Shown here: piece by piece, positions 35,484 to 45,702 of the stretch
Layout: every line of letters begins with the position of its first letter
How positions within the stretch are numbered: position 1 is the stretch's first letter
Source of the DNA: an uncultured Helicobacteraceae bacterium
GTDB taxonomy: Bacteria; Campylobacterota; Campylobacteria; Campylobacterales; Helicobacteraceae
DNA length: 64,000 nucleotides
NCBI GenBank assembly: GCA_934668765.1
Contig: CAKUOH010000007.1
Coordinates: 27,814 to 91,813 of the forward strand
Direction of reading: 5' to 3'
Position numbers and translations under genes: made by a program
The notes under the pieces: model-generated
What the model saw: only the letters and a program-made list of their open reading frames with translations
Databases searched by the model: none
Told to the model about the DNA's origin: nothing

Positions 35484-36710
35484 ATGCAAAGAGTTGTTGT
35501 AACAGGCATAGGAATGATAAATTCCTTGGGCTTGAGTAGAGATTCGTCTTTTGAGGCTATCGTAGCGGGAAAAAGTGGCATTAAGCATATCACTTCGTTT
35601 GACGCAAGTGATATGCCTGTGAAAATTGCCGGCGAGATAGTGGATTTTGACCCTGCGTCTGTGATGGACGCTAGAGAAATCAAAAAGGCGGATAGATTCA
35701 TACAACTTGCTTTGCAGTCTTCAAAAGAAGCTATGGAAGATTCGGGCATTTTGGAGTGCAAGGACATTGATTTTGAGCGATTTGGCACAGCATCTGGCTC
35801 TGGTATCGGCGGACTTGGCAATATCGAAAAAAATTCCATAGCTTGTTTTGAAAAGGGAGCTAGGCGAATCAACCCATTTTTTATCCCTAGCTCACTTGTA
35901 AATATGCTAGGTGGATTCGTATCAATCGAATATGGGCTAAAAGGTCCCACTTTGGCAAGTGTAACTGCGTGTGCTGCGGGAAATCACGCAATTATTGAAG
36001 CATACAAAACAATCGTGCTTGGTGGCGCAGATAGAATGCTTGCCATTGGCGCGGAATCTGCCATCTGCCCTGTGGGAATCGGTGGATTTGCCTCAATGAA
36101 AGCTTTAAGCACACGCAATGATGAGCCACAAAAAGCCTCCCGTCCGTTTGATAATGATAGAGATGGCTTTGTAATGGGCGAGGGAGCGGCGTCTTTATTG
36201 CTTGAATCTTATGATTTAGCTAAAAAGCGAGGTGCGAAAATCTATGCTGAACTCATCGGCTATGGCGAGAGTGGTGATGCAAATCATATCACAACCCCTG
36301 CGCCAAACGGCGAGGGTGCATTCCGCGCTATGAAAGCCGCCCTTGCTATGGCAAATACAAAGGTAGATTATATCAACGCACACGGCACTAGCACGAAGTA
36401 TAATGATTTATACGAAACCATTGCGATTAAAAATGTCTTTGGTGGCAAGGATAATGTCCCGCCCATTAGCTCTACAAAGGGGCAAATTGGGCATTGCTTG
36501 GGTGCGGCAGGTGCGATAGAGGCGGCGATTAGTATTCTATCAATAAAGAACTCTGTCTTGCCACCCACGATAAATCAAATCACAAAAGACCCTGAATGCG
36601 ATTTGGACTATATCCCAAATACCGCGCGGGACGCAAAAGTCGAATGCGTGATGAGTAATTCATTTGGCTTTGGCGGGACAAACGCCGTTGTGATTTTCAA
36701 AAAAATATAG
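35484..36710 (+). CDS. fabF: 3-oxoacyl-ACP synthase II
   Basis: 408 aa from ATG at 35484 with GGAG upstream. Elongating condensing enzyme: catalytic Cys in VTACAAGNHAI, His in NAHGTSTKYND and in KGQIGHCLGAAGAIEA, and the C-terminal SNSFGFGGTNAV. Complete and normal length; 24 nt after acpP. Confidence 0.96.
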   Translation: MQRVVVTGIGMINSLGLSRDSSFEAIVAGKSGIKHITSFDASDMPVKIAGEIVDFDPASVMDAREIKKADRFIQLALQSSKEAMEDSGILECKDIDFERFGTASGSGIGGLGNIEKNSIACFEKGARRINPFFIPSSLVNMLGGFVSIEYGLKGPTLASVTACAAGNHAIIEAYKTIVLGGADRMLAIGAESAICPVGIGGFASMKALSTRNDEPQKASRPFDNDRDGFVMGEGAASLLLESYDLAKKRGAKIYAELIGYGESGDANHITTPAPNGEGAFRAMKAALAMANTKVDYINAHGTSTKYNDLYETIAIKNVFGGKDNVPPISSTKGQIGHCLGAAGAIEAAISILSIKNSVLPPTINQITKDPECDLDYIPNTARDAKVECVMSNSFGFGGTNAVVIFKKI

Positions 36711-36755
36711 ATTCTGCGCAACAAGTGCTAGATTCGACTAAATGGAGCGTTTATT

Positions 36756-37688
36756 ATGCTTACTTATTTAGATTTCGAGCAAAAGCTAAAAAATATCCAA
36801 GATGACATAGAATCTGCCGTATTTCGTGGCGATATTCACGCACAGGATATTTTAGGCAAAGAGCTAGAAAAAGAAGTTAGCAAGATTTATGCAAATCTTA
36901 CAGATTATCAAAAACTCCAACTTGCCCGCCACCCAGATAGACCTTACTCTATGGATTATATTGAGATTATTATGAGCGATGCTTATGAGATTCACGGCGA
37001 TAGACATTATAAAGATGATTTGGCGATTGTGAGTTTTATCGGCAAAATTGACGGACAAAGTGCTATGATAATCGCAGAGGAAAAAGGCAGAGGGACAAAA
37101 AATAAAATTGCGCGAAATTTTGGTATGCCAAATCCAGAGGGTTACCGCAAGGCACTGCGCGTGGCAAAAATCGCAGAGAAATTTCAAATCCCTATTTTAA
37201 TGCTTGTAGATACCGCAGGTGCATATCCGGGCGTGGGCGCAGAAGAGCGCGGACAAAGTGAGGCGATTGCCAAAAATTTGCAGGAATTTAGCGCGTTAAA
37301 AACGCCCACCGTTGCCATTGTAATCGGCGAAGGCGGGAGCGGAGGCGCACTTGCCATAAGCGTGGCAGATAGATTAGCAATGATGGAATATTCTGTATTT
37401 AGCGTGATTTCGCCTGAGGGCTGTTCGGCGATTTTGTGGAATGATTCGTTAAAAGTCGAAAACGCCACCAAATCGCTAAAAATTATCCCCGAATATTTGC
37501 ACGATATGAAACTAATCGATGATGTCATAAAAGAGCCGTCTGTGGGCGCACATAGGGATAAAATCGGCGCGGCAGAGGCGATAAAGAGCTATTTTTTAAG
37601 CGCAATCAAAGAGATTAAAAAAGACAAAGATTACATTGCCAAGCGGTTTGACAAAATTATGGCGTATGGCGTCTTTGTGGAAAAGTAA
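36756..37688 (+). CDS. accA: Acetyl-CoA carboxylase carboxyltransferase alpha subunit
   Basis: 310 aa. First step of fatty-acid synthesis, with AccD as partner (not here). Family segments: [54 protein letters not shown] and [16 protein letters not shown] before ATG. Ends the fatty-acid cluster. Confidence 0.96.
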   Translation: MLTYLDFEQKLKNIQDDIESAVFRGDIHAQDILGKELEKEVSKIYANLTDYQKLQLARHPDRPYSMDYIEIIMSDAYEIHGDRHYKDDLAIVSFIGKIDGQSAMIIAEEKGRGTKNKIARNFGMPNPEGYRKALRVAKIAEKFQIPILMLVDTAGAYPGVGAEERGQSEAIAKNLQEFSALKTPTVAIVIGEGGSGGALAISVADRLAMMEYSVFSVISPEGCSAILWNDSLKVENATKSLKIIPEYLHDMKLIDDVIKEPSVGAHRDKIGAAEAIKSYFLSAIKEIKKDKDYIAKRFDKIMAYGVFVEK

Positions 37689-37809
37689 GGCAATTTGTCA
37701 TTGCAAGATTTGGCTTTTACCTGAATTGCGGTAATCTAAAATAAAAGGGTAAGGTTTTGGGATTAAAACAAAATAAAATTTTAGCATTTCTTGCGAATCT
37801 AAATGCTAT

Positions 37810-38016
37810 TTACAAATCGCTTTTATCGCTCTTTAAATACTTTTCCCACAAATAGTCGTATTTGCTTGTATATTGCGCCATTACTCGCTTGTAGTTATCA
37901 AGCACAGCAGGGAGACGGCGTTCGTATTCTTTTGGTGTGCATTGTTTTAGGATTTCTTTTATATCGCTTTTGGTGGTAATTTGGATAATACCATCGCTAT
38001 TAAAAAATTGGCTCAA
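37810..38016 (-). CDS. Small hypothetical protein, possibly a remnant
   Basis: 68 aa, ending DYLWEKYLKSDKSDL. A purine-rich GAGGT and an ATG at about 38042 begin another frame (MRFKAG...EPIF) that would flow into this one after a frameshift, so the visible frame may be the tail of a larger, decayed gene. The sequence ITTKSDIKEILKQ and LPAVLDNYKRV looks helical and resembles C-terminal tails of some glycosyltransferases, but I cannot assign it. Confidence 0.35.
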   Translation of the reverse strand: MSQFFNSDGIIQITTKSDIKEILKQCTPKEYERRLPAVLDNYKRVMAQYTSKYDYLWEKYLKSDKSDL

Positions 38017-38219
38017 TAAAATCTTGCCCTGCTTTGAATCTCATAAATTACCTCTTTTAGTTTAGTTTTCTATGCTATTTATGGTTGAATTATTGCTTTA
38101 ATAACCTTAATTTTCAATAAATGGCGGATGATATTAGAAAAAGTTTAACATAACTTTCAATACTTTCAATTTACATTTTACATTTTTGTAGATTTGCGAT
38201 AACGCGTGGGCGTAAAATT

Positions 38220-38660
38220 TTACTTAAATTCCACCATAACTTCATTTGCTTTCACAAACCACAGCACGATTTCGCCAACTTTTAGATTCAGCTCCAAACT
38301 CGCTTCTTTGGTGATAAGCGCGGTGATTTGAGTGCCTTCAAAATCCAAAAAGATTCGCGCAAAAATCTCATCGCATTCGATTTTGACAATCCGCGAAAGA
38401 AAGCGATTCCGCGCACTTATGCGCGAATCTACACTCGCAATCATCACTTCGCTTTCTTTAAAAATGACATTACATTCACGCCCAAGCGTTAGATTTTCCG
38501 CAAAGTCTAGCATTATCGCGCTAAAAATCGCAGGATTTGCGATTGTTTGATTCGCCAAATCGCCATTTGGATTTGCGCTAGATTTATGCGATTCAAATTT
38601 CACTAGCGCGACTGCGCCACTTTTGGTGATTTTGATGATTTTAGCACGAATGCGATTCAT
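38220..38660 (-). CDS. TOBE/Mop-domain molybdate-binding-type protein
   Basis: 146 aa containing two TOBE-like units: NRIRAKIIKITKSGAVALVKF and SRISARNRFLSRIVKIECDEIFARIF with ITALITKEASLELNLKVGE. Such domains bind molybdate or tungstate oxyanions. A Ser/Asn-rich stretch (residues ~26-40) separates the first unit. It follows modA by 62 nt, where Campylobacterota often have a Mop-like regulator, but no modB or modC follows. Confidence 0.7.
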   Translation of the reverse strand: MNRIRAKIIKITKSGAVALVKFESHKSSANPNGDLANQTIANPAIFSAIMLDFAENLTLGRECNVIFKESEVMIASVDSRISARNRFLSRIVKIECDEIFARIFLDFEGTQITALITKEASLELNLKVGEIVLWFVKANEVMVEFK

Positions 38661-38722
38661 TTAAAACCTCCGCAGAATCTAAAAACCGCAATTCTAATAT
38701 CTTGCGTGATAGACGAATTACA

Positions 38723-39454
38723 TTAAGGTTTATCATATCCGTAAGACGCAAAAATCTCTTGCGCTTTTTTGTCTAAAATATAGTCCTTAAAATCCTTTGC
38801 AAGTTTAGAATTTTTCCCAGCATCCGTGATAACCATAGCCTGTGCGATAGGCTCATAGAGTGCCGAATCCACCACGAAATAATTTGCGTCCTTATCTTTG
38901 ATAACCATTGAGAGCGCGTTAAAGCCCACTTCGCTAGCACCTGTTTTGATATACTGATAAGCTTGCCCGATAGATTCGCCCAAAACTAGCTTATTTTTCA
39001 CTGCGTCATAGAGCTTTGATTTTTGCAGTGATTGCTCACCAGCCACGCCGTAAGGGGCAAGTTTGGGATTTGGAAGTGCAATTTTTTTAATCTTGCTATC
39101 TTTTAAAATATCAAGCGAATCAATTTTTAGATTCTTATCATAGCTCACAAGCACGAGCTTTCCTTTGACATAATTCATAGGCTTATCGCTAGTCTTTTTC
39201 TCATCAAAAAGTTTTTGCGTATAGCCTATATCTGCCGCGATGAAAAAATGCGCGGGAGAGCCGTTTATGATTTGATTATAAGCCTTGCCAGAGGCGATAT
39301 AGCTTACTTCGATTTTATCGCCTGCTCTATCCTTTAAAAATTCGGCTTTTATGTCTTCAAGCACGAATTTCAAACTTGCCGCCGCCAACACCATAATATC
39401 CTCAGCATTTGCAAATCCAAACGCCAAGCACAAAACTAAAAGTAACTTTTTCAT
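38723..39454 (-). CDS. modA: Molybdate ABC transporter substrate-binding protein
   Basis: 243 aa with an N-terminal signal peptide (KKLLLVLCLAFGFANA, cleavage before EDIMV). Periplasmic binding of molybdate or tungstate: VLAAASLKFVLEDIK, SYIASGKAYNQI, FIAADIGY, and GASEVGFNALSM match the ModA pattern. Upstream AAGGAG at 6-11 nt. Permease and ATPase subunits are missing from the neighbourhood. Confidence 0.93.
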   Translation of the reverse strand: MKKLLLVLCLAFGFANAEDIMVLAAASLKFVLEDIKAEFLKDRAGDKIEVSYIASGKAYNQIINGSPAHFFIAADIGYTQKLFDEKKTSDKPMNYVKGKLVLVSYDKNLKIDSLDILKDSKIKKIALPNPKLAPYGVAGEQSLQKSKLYDAVKNKLVLGESIGQAYQYIKTGASEVGFNALSMVIKDKDANYFVVDSALYEPIAQAMVITDAGKNSKLAKDFKDYILDKKAQEIFASYGYDKP

Positions 39455-39614
39455 TAGAATCTCCTTATAATTTTTTGATATTCCTAGCGAAATATCTTTA
39501 AAAATATAACTAAAAGATTCTTAATTCCAAAAATTTTGTCTATTTTTGCCACTTTTGGTTGAATCTTTGGTGCGAATCTTGCCAAATCTTATTAAATCTC
39601 ACGCATAGATTCGC

Positions 39615-39620
39615 TATAAT
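39615..39620 (+). promoter_or_regulatory. -10 box for icd
   Basis: TATAAT in TTCGCTATAATCTTTGC, about 34-39 nt before the icd ATG, which follows AAAGGACAC. Confidence 0.6.
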
Positions 39621-39653
39621 CTTTGCTTTAAATCTAATCCAAAAGGACACACA

Positions 39654-41861
39654 ATGAAAATTACCTACACACTAACTGATGAATCCCCAGCACTTGCGAC
39701 TTATTCGTTTCTGCCAATCGCAAAAGCATTTTGCAATCACGCAAATATTGAAGTCGCCACTAGCGATATTTCGCTATCCGCTCGTGTTTTAGCGCAATTC
39801 CAACAAAATCTAGCACCAAATCAACAAGTGCCAGACACCCTAGCTGAGCTAGGCAAACTTGTGCAACAAAGCGATTGTAATCTCATCAAAACCCCAAACA
39901 TTTCGGCTTCCATTCCACAGCTAAAAGCCACGATTAAAGAGCTTCAATCTAAAGGCTATAATGTCCCAGACTTCCCCGATGAACCCAAAGATGACGCACA
40001 AAAAGCAATCAAAGAAAAATACCAAAAAGTGCTAGGAAGCGCAGTAAATCCCGTGCTAAGAGCGGGAAACTCCGATAGGCGAAGCACAAAGGCAGTCAAA
40101 GACTATGCGCGCAAAAATCCTTACAAAGTCATTCCCTTTGATAAAGATTCTAAAACCATTGTGAGCTATATGAAAGATGGCGATTTTTTTGACAATGAAA
40201 AAGCAGTTCTCATCGATAAGCCAACCACCGCAAAAATCATCTTTAAAGATTCTAGTGGCACAACCACGACTTTAAAAGAAAATCTCAAATTAGAGAAAGA
40301 TGAGATTTTAGACGCCACATTTATGGATAGCGCGAAGCTCTATGAGTTCTATAAAGAGCAAATCGCGCTTTGCAAAAAAGATGGGATTTTGTTTTCATTA
40401 CACCTTAAAGCCACGATGATGAAAGTAAGCGACCCTGTGCTATTTGGCTATGCGGTAAAGGCGTATTTTGAAGAGATTTTTGAAAAGTTTGGAGATGAGC
40501 TAAATGCGCTTGGCGTGAATGCAAATAACGGCGTGGCAGAGATTTTAAGCAAAATCGAATCTAGCTCTAAAAAAAGTGAGATTCTAGCTCTTTATAACGA
40601 AATCCTTGCCAAATCCGCCAAAATCTCAATGGTTAATTCCGACAAAGGTATCACAAATCTCCACATTCCAAGCGATGTCATTGTCGATGCTTCAATGCCT
40701 GCAATGCTAAAAAACGGCGCAAAATTATGGGACAAAGACGGCAAAGAATGCGATACCAACGCAGTAATACCCGATAAAACTTATGCTACGATTTATGAAG
40801 CCGTATTAGAGGATTTGCGCAAAAACGGCACTTTAAATCCCACAACACTAGGCAGTGTCAGCAATGTCGGGCTAATGGCAAAAAAAGCGCAAGAATACGG
40901 CAGCCACGATAAAACTTTCATCGCTGGGAGCGATGGCGAGTTTAGCATAATCGATGAGAGTGGCAACGCGCTTTTAACCCACAAAGTCCGCAAGGGCGAT
41001 ATTTATCGCGCAAATCAAGCCAAAATTGACGCGGTGCTAAATTGGATAGATTTAGGGATTGAACGAGCGGAGCTCACGGGCGATAGAGCGATTTTTTGGC
41101 TTGATGAAAAAAGAGCGAGTAATAAAATAATGGCTAGTATTGTGCGAAATCGTCTAAAAGAAAAGGGTAAAAATATAGAGATTCTAGCCCCAAAAGAAGC
41201 GTGTTTAGAATCGCTAAAACTCATCCGCGCAGGTAAAAACGCTATAAGCATTACAGGCAATGTGTTGCGCGATTATTTGACCGATTTGTTTCCGATTTTG
41301 GAGCTTGGCACAAGTGCGAAAATGCTATCCGTTGTCCCTATGCTAAATGGCGGGGCGATGTTTGAGACGGGAGCGGGAGGAAGTGCGCCTAAGCAAGTCG
41401 AGCAGCTTGTGGAGGAAAATCACTTGCGTTGGGATAGTTTGGGTGAGTTTTTAGCATTGCAGGCGAGTTTGGAATTTTACGCACAACGCAACAATAATGA
41501 TAAAGCAAAGGTGTTAGCAAACGCGCTAGATAGTGCAATCGGGCAATGGCTAGATAACAACAAAGCCCCATCGCGCAAAGTGGGCGAAGATGACAACCGC
41601 ACAAGCCATTTTTATCTAGCAATGTATTTCGCACGCGCTTTGGCAAGTCAAGGCGAAGATTCTGCGATTTCTAGCTTTTTTGGCGCAGTGGCAGACGAGC
41701 TAGAATCAAACGCGCAATCTATCCGCGCAGAATTTAACGGCGCACAGAGCGTAAAAGTGGATTTAGGCGGGTATTATAAATTTGATGATTTAAAAGCAGA
41801 ATCGATTATGCGCCCAAGCAAGACATTTAACGAAGTGATTGAAAAAATTGCAAAAGGGTAG
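39654..41861 (+). CDS. icd: Monomeric NADP-dependent isocitrate dehydrogenase
   Basis: 735 aa, the length of the ~80 kDa monomeric IDH family, quite unlike the ~420-aa dimeric type of H. pylori. Typical segments: [20 protein letters not shown] at the start, [25 protein letters not shown], and [16 protein letters not shown] near residue 570. Oxidative decarboxylation of isocitrate to 2-oxoglutarate with NADPH production. Monocistronic, with its own promoter; followed by repeats. Confidence 0.96.
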   Translation: MKITYTLTDESPALATYSFLPIAKAFCNHANIEVATSDISLSARVLAQFQQNLAPNQQVPDTLAELGKLVQQSDCNLIKTPNISASIPQLKATIKELQSKGYNVPDFPDEPKDDAQKAIKEKYQKVLGSAVNPVLRAGNSDRRSTKAVKDYARKNPYKVIPFDKDSKTIVSYMKDGDFFDNEKAVLIDKPTTAKIIFKDSSGTTTTLKENLKLEKDEILDATFMDSAKLYEFYKEQIALCKKDGILFSLHLKATMMKVSDPVLFGYAVKAYFEEIFEKFGDELNALGVNANNGVAEILSKIESSSKKSEILALYNEILAKSAKISMVNSDKGITNLHIPSDVIVDASMPAMLKNGAKLWDKDGKECDTNAVIPDKTYATIYEAVLEDLRKNGTLNPTTLGSVSNVGLMAKKAQEYGSHDKTFIAGSDGEFSIIDESGNALLTHKVRKGDIYRANQAKIDAVLNWIDLGIERAELTGDRAIFWLDEKRASNKIMASIVRNRLKEKGKNIEILAPKEACLESLKLIRAGKNAISITGNVLRDYLTDLFPILELGTSAKMLSVVPMLNGGAMFETGAGGSAPKQVEQLVEENHLRWDSLGEFLALQASLEFYAQRNNNDKAKVLANALDSAIGQWLDNNKAPSRKVGEDDNRTSHFYLAMYFARALASQGEDSAISSFFGAVADELESNAQSIRAEFNGAQSVKVDLGGYYKFDDLKAESIMRPSKTFNEVIEKIAKG

Positions 41862-42193
41862 GGCAATTCATCTTTGGGTGCATTTTGCGTAGATTTGGGG
41901 ATTTTTGAGTGTGAGAGTCTGCGAGCACTCGAAAATCCCCAAAAACTCCACAACTTCCACCGCAATCCGCAGGATTTGTGAGCGAAGCGAAGCAATCAAT
42001 ACTAGAATTTGTTTATAAAGCAACGCAGAATCGTGGCAATCCAAAAAATAAAATCCACACGAAGTGTGAATCTATATAAAAGTTTTTGCTTCGTTTTGCT
42101 TTCGCAAAAAGTAGAATCTCTCTACCATTAGACTCTAATCTACCAAGCAAGGTAAATCGCATTTAGATTTACCCTTGCTAGAAAGCCCAAATT
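41862..42193. repeat. Dispersed repeat B region after icd
   Basis: 332 nt without a gene. GGCAATTCATCTTTGGGT (41872) and GCAATCCGCAGGATTTG (41962) recur in the glycosyltransferase insertion; GCAACGCAGAATCGTGGCAAT (42021-42040) is another B core. The left arm of the island-flanking inverted repeat follows at 42050. Confidence 0.75.
42050..42119. repeat. Island-flanking inverted repeat, left arm
   Basis: 70 nt whose reverse complement recurs at 46022-46092, with a 29-nt identical core and an internal CACGAAGTG/CACTTCGTG palindrome. Encloses about 3.9 kb of accessory genes. Confidence 0.8.
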
Positions 42194-42682
42194 TTATGTT
42201 TCTAGTCCAAGCATAATCGCGCCAAGTGCAAAATGCGCCCTAGATTCGCCATTAGAATGCTTATCGTTTTGCATATCCATCACGGCGTAAAATATAGTTA
42301 CTATAAAATGATTTAGCAGAAAATCCACCAGCAAATCCTCCATAATCTTATGCGTTTTGGCAGAGTGATTCGACATTTTGTCCGCTGTGTATGGCAATGG
42401 CGTAGCAAAAAACACCACCCTAATCTTATCGCCTTTGGCTTTGGCACTCTCTACTTTATCGTAAATCGCGCACATTTGCACCACAGCGTCCTTTATCTGC
42501 CTTGCATTTTTATCGCTATATTTATTCACCAAAATGCCCTCACTACCCAGCCAATCCTCAAAATCCGCCCTATCGCACATACACCAAAAGTCCATAAATT
42601 GCCACTTTGGCTTATGTAGCATTATCTTGTCATTATGCGATGCCCTATCACGCGCTAGATTCATAAAGTCATATTTCCACAC
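42194..42682 (-). CDS. Hypothetical protein, perhaps 5'-truncated
   Basis: 162 aa from a GTG; the frame remains open a further ~17 codons upstream without a good start, so the N-terminus may have been lost. Contains a Trp/Cys-rich FMDFWCMCDRADFEDWLG, a soluble helix with KGDKIRVVFFATPLPY, and a hydrophobic helix VDFLLNHFIVTIFYAV. No known family. First of the accessory island genes. Confidence 0.45.
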   Translation of the reverse strand: MWKYDFMNLARDRASHNDKIMLHKPKWQFMDFWCMCDRADFEDWLGSEGILVNKYSDKNARQIKDAVVQMCAIYDKVESAKAKGDKIRVVFFATPLPYTADKMSNHSAKTHKIMEDLLVDFLLNHFIVTIFYAVMDMQNDKHSNGESRAHFALGAIMLGLET

Positions 42683-42757
42683 ATAATGCGTCTGTGTGAG
42701 TAAAGTCTCTTGTATGCTACTATAAATAATGCTTTTGCTTCAATAATGGCGAATCGC

Positions 42758-43631
42758 TTACTGCAAATCTTTGATTTTATATAAATTTTTATCATCGCAA
42801 AATGGCTTGATATTAACATTATAAATTTCTATTTCTCTTGTTTCTTTTTTCCATTCTGCTTGGCTAGGATTTTGCATTACTTGCATTGTATTTTGAGAAA
42901 TATTTACAATCACAAGAAAATAAGATTCGCCATTGTTACTAGCCACTTTCCATTCTTTTGGAGTAAATAATACAGAGTTACATACTTTGCCGTCATTTAT
43001 TCCCTTTACTTCGATAAAAAATATCTCTCCATTTTTGATTAGCTCAAAAGTCATAACCCACCCCACTTAGTCTCATATCTTTACATTTAGCATTTTTAAA
43101 TTTGGGGATTTGTTTATAGTGCTTTTGAAAAATTTCTTCTGCCTTTGCGCCTGTTTCGTGTCTAGTGGTAAAAACTTGTTTGATAACATTTTTATCAGCT
43201 AAAGCTAGAGAATCATCAATAGAATTATCTAAAGCGCAAATAAAATCAAATTGTTGCTTTGTTGTTTGGAAAAATGTGCCATAAAAAATATTTCTCATAG
43301 TTTTTGTAAATGACGAGTATTTTTTAGGCGATAGGCTTAAAATTGTATCATAATGCGCTTTTATTGTTTCCAATGAAACATTTAGTGGTTTCTTAAATTC
43401 CAAGTCTATACCATCATTATTTTTAGTTCCTGCTTCTAAAATAGCACAAATTGCTTTGTCTATCGCAGAATAACAAAGAATTTTATCGCCTTTGTTTATG
43501 CTGTCATATACTTTGGCATATTTGCGTAGTTCGTCATTATCATTATGTCTATACCACAACTCGCTATTATCACTTTTAGGATTACTATAATGATTTTTTT
43601 CGTCTTTTCGCACAATTATAAAATAATTCAT
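42758..43631 (-). pseudogene. EVE/PUA-like plus DUF3883 (PD-(D/E)xK-like) protein, frameshifted
   Basis: ATG at 43631 has AAAGGA upstream. Residues 1-~130 are an EVE/PUA-like reader domain (MNYFIIVRKDE, KGDKILCYSA, ICAILEAG). After a linker, GYDF and, in another frame from 43066, ELIKNGEIFFIEVKG form a DUF3883 domain with the E-x-K end of a restriction-nuclease-type active site. The two frames (43044-43631; 42758-43066) meet at an A4 run at 43046-43049; deleting one base restores SGVGYDFELIKNGEIFF. Intact, it would suit a modification-dependent restriction enzyme (inference). Paralogue of the 14441 gene. Confidence 0.65.
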
Positions 43632-43737
43632 CGCCAATCCTTTTAAATTAAATTTCAAATTAACGATTTTATCTAATTTATGCTAAGAATTAAAAAGATT
43701 CGCCATAAATACACGAGCTACCACAACAAGCTAACCC

Positions 43738-44703
43738 TCACTCCACCGCAATGCCACATTTTTTGATATGTGCTTCTAACTTATCATCGCTTAGCACTTC
43801 GTCAAATTTGGCTTTATTGTAGGTTAGCTTTTGCTGTTTTGCCCTAATGTTCTCATTTATATCGCTGATAAAATCACTAAAATCAGGGCTTTCATCTACG
43901 AGCATATCAAGCGTTTCAATGTCTAAATCCCTTTGCATTGCAGGTAAAATAATCTCTGAGTTTAAAACGCCCACAGCCGAATCTACCATATCCACATTAA
44001 GCTGAATCACACCTATACCAAAACTTGCATTTAGTCGCATTAAATCATTTAGCACTTCTTTATCTATATATTCAAACACGACTAAATAGCCCTCATTTGC
44101 AAAGCTAGAGTTTGAAACTGCTTGAAAATAACACTCTTTTAGATTGCTAAAATCTATGGATTTTTTTAGCTCAAAAGAGTAGAGTTTGTATTCGCTTTGA
44201 TTTATGTTTGATAACAAATCAAATGTTTTATCGCTTCTATCAAAAGGAAAGCGGACGCCCACAATATCGGGGTAATTCCACTTGCTTCTGCCTAACTCTT
44301 TTTTCTTGCATTTTTCGTGGTAAATCGTTTTTGAGTGAATCCTAAAATTCTCATCATCAAACAAAAATTTTACAAGCAATGGGTGCAAATCGCGCTCGTG
44401 GAATGATTCTTTTTGCTTTTTAGATTCGGGGATTTTGGCGTTTAGCTCATCTATATTTATCTCGCTTTTACGAGCATTTAGCCAAAAGGTTGTAGGGCGT
44501 TGATTGACAATACAAAAAGCCGAATCTTTGCGATTTTTTATATCATTAGCAATCGCCACTCGCATAGTATCCCACTGCGTTTGCCCCTTGCTACCGACTT
44601 TTTCATCGTATTTCTCTTTTTTGGCAATCTCCCAAATCTCTTTGCTTGTCAGTGGATATTTAGCCTTTGATAAAATCTCTTTTGCTAATTGTAAAAATGT
44701 CAT
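43738..44703 (-). CDS. HARE-HTH and PD-(D/E)xK domain protein
   Basis: 321 aa. N-terminal HARE-type winged helix (FLQLAKEILSKAKYPLTSKEI and GKGQTQ-like GSKGQTQWDTMRVAI, PTTFWL), the domain that links chromatin proteins and restriction systems. The central part shows YPDIVGVRFP (Asp146) and LYSFELKK (Glu178-x-Lys180), a plausible metal-dependent nuclease core, and an acidic C-terminus. Resembles COG2958. Neighbours the EVE-DUF3883 gene by about 106 nt in the same direction; likely co-transcribed and part of a modification-dependent defence module (inference). Confidence 0.7.
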   Translation of the reverse strand: MTFLQLAKEILSKAKYPLTSKEIWEIAKKEKYDEKVGSKGQTQWDTMRVAIANDIKNRKDSAFCIVNQRPTTFWLNARKSEINIDELNAKIPESKKQKESFHERDLHPLLVKFLFDDENFRIHSKTIYHEKCKKKELGRSKWNYPDIVGVRFPFDRSDKTFDLLSNINQSEYKLYSFELKKSIDFSNLKECYFQAVSNSSFANEGYLVVFEYIDKEVLNDLMRLNASFGIGVIQLNVDMVDSAVGVLNSEIILPAMQRDLDIETLDMLVDESPDFSDFISDINENIRAKQQKLTYNKAKFDEVLSDDKLEAHIKKCGIAVE

Positions 44704-44747
44704 TGTTTATTCCTTTTTAGTTTGATTTGTTAGTAATGATTGTTTAG

Positions 44748-45344
44748 TTATACAGTATGCACATTCCTAAATTTAACTTTACCACTACCACTTTTACCAC
44801 ATTCTTTACATTGCCAATGCACTTCCACCTCTCCTTGATGAAAAAAGATGGTTGTATTGTTTATGCCATCCATATCTGACAAATTTTCTCTAGTCGTTAT
44901 CTCATCAATATGCTCAATACAAAATGCCTTTTTACAGCTTGGATAAATTGTAGCAACTTTTATGTCATTAAACATTATTTTGGAACGCTTCTCTACTACA
45001 CCTGCAAGTCCATATTTTATTATAACTCCTATGGCAATACCCAACACTATCGCAATTATAGAACTTATACCAGCACTAAATATCTCAAAATATAGCATTA
45101 AGCTAACCGATACAACAAAAGCAACAATAGAAATCAAAACAGATAATATTGTAGCTCCTCTATTTACATCACTTACCAAATATTTAGCCTCCTCCTCTGT
45201 AATGGGAGAAGGAACTCCTTTATTTGTATCATAATGACAGATAAGGCTATAATCTACCCTATAATCTAAAAAACTTAATAGACTTCCAAACATACTTCTA
45301 CCCTTGATGCTCTCCTCATCTATTCTATTGCTTATTAGGCTCAT
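44748..45344 (-). CDS. Two-helix membrane protein with Cys-pair tail
   Basis: 198 aa. Two hydrophobic helices (about residues 65-85 and 90-112) form a hairpin; the N-terminal ~60 residues and the C-terminal ~85 are soluble. The tail carries CKK...CIEHI and QCKECGKSGSGK, a possible zinc knuckle. Family not recognised. The pairing of a membrane hairpin with nucleases in a defence island suggests, without proof, an effector or sensor role. ATG preceded by AAGGAG. Confidence 0.55.
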   Translation of the reverse strand: MSLISNRIDEESIKGRSMFGSLLSFLDYRVDYSLICHYDTNKGVPSPITEEEAKYLVSDVNRGATILSVLISIVAFVVSVSLMLYFEIFSAGISSIIAIVLGIAIGVIIKYGLAGVVEKRSKIMFNDIKVATIYPSCKKAFCIEHIDEITTRENLSDMDGINNTTIFFHQGEVEVHWQCKECGKSGSGKVKFRNVHTV

Positions 45345-45370
45345 TTTTTACTCCTTATTTGTATTGTGTA

Positions 45371-45646
45371 TTAAAGCTGATTTTGCAAATTATGTGGTTT
45401 ATTCCACTTTGCTTTATTTTCCCTATCTACAAAGAATACCTTAAGTTGCGCTTTGTTTTCGCTACTTACCCACGCAATAGTTGAAGTGGCTTTATTGTCC
45501 TTTTCTTCCATATACCAAAGCGCATCACCCTTTGCCTTAATGTCTTTATCAACAACAAACACAAGCAAATCCGCTTTGCTATCTCTATCAACTTTAAACA
45601 CCTTTACCTTTGCCTTATTTTCGGCAACTACGCAAATTTTTGCCAT
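45371..45646 (-). CDS. DUF6150-like repeat protein
   Basis: 91 aa built of about four near-repeats of roughly 20 residues (VFKVDRDSKADL, VFVVDKDIKAKG, AWVSSENKAQL, VFFVDRENKAKW), strand-rich units with regularly spaced K-A. This layout matches small DUF6150-type proteins of unknown function. Just upstream of the membrane protein (26 nt) and divergent from the XRE gene across a perfect palindrome. Confidence 0.6.
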   Translation of the reverse strand: MAKICVVAENKAKVKVFKVDRDSKADLLVFVVDKDIKAKGDALWYMEEKDNKATSTIAWVSSENKAQLKVFFVDRENKAKWNKPHNLQNQL

Positions 45647-45702
45647 TTTTTCTCCTTGAAAATTAAATTTTGAGCTGAAATTTTAATTTTTTTAACCTTA
45701 AC

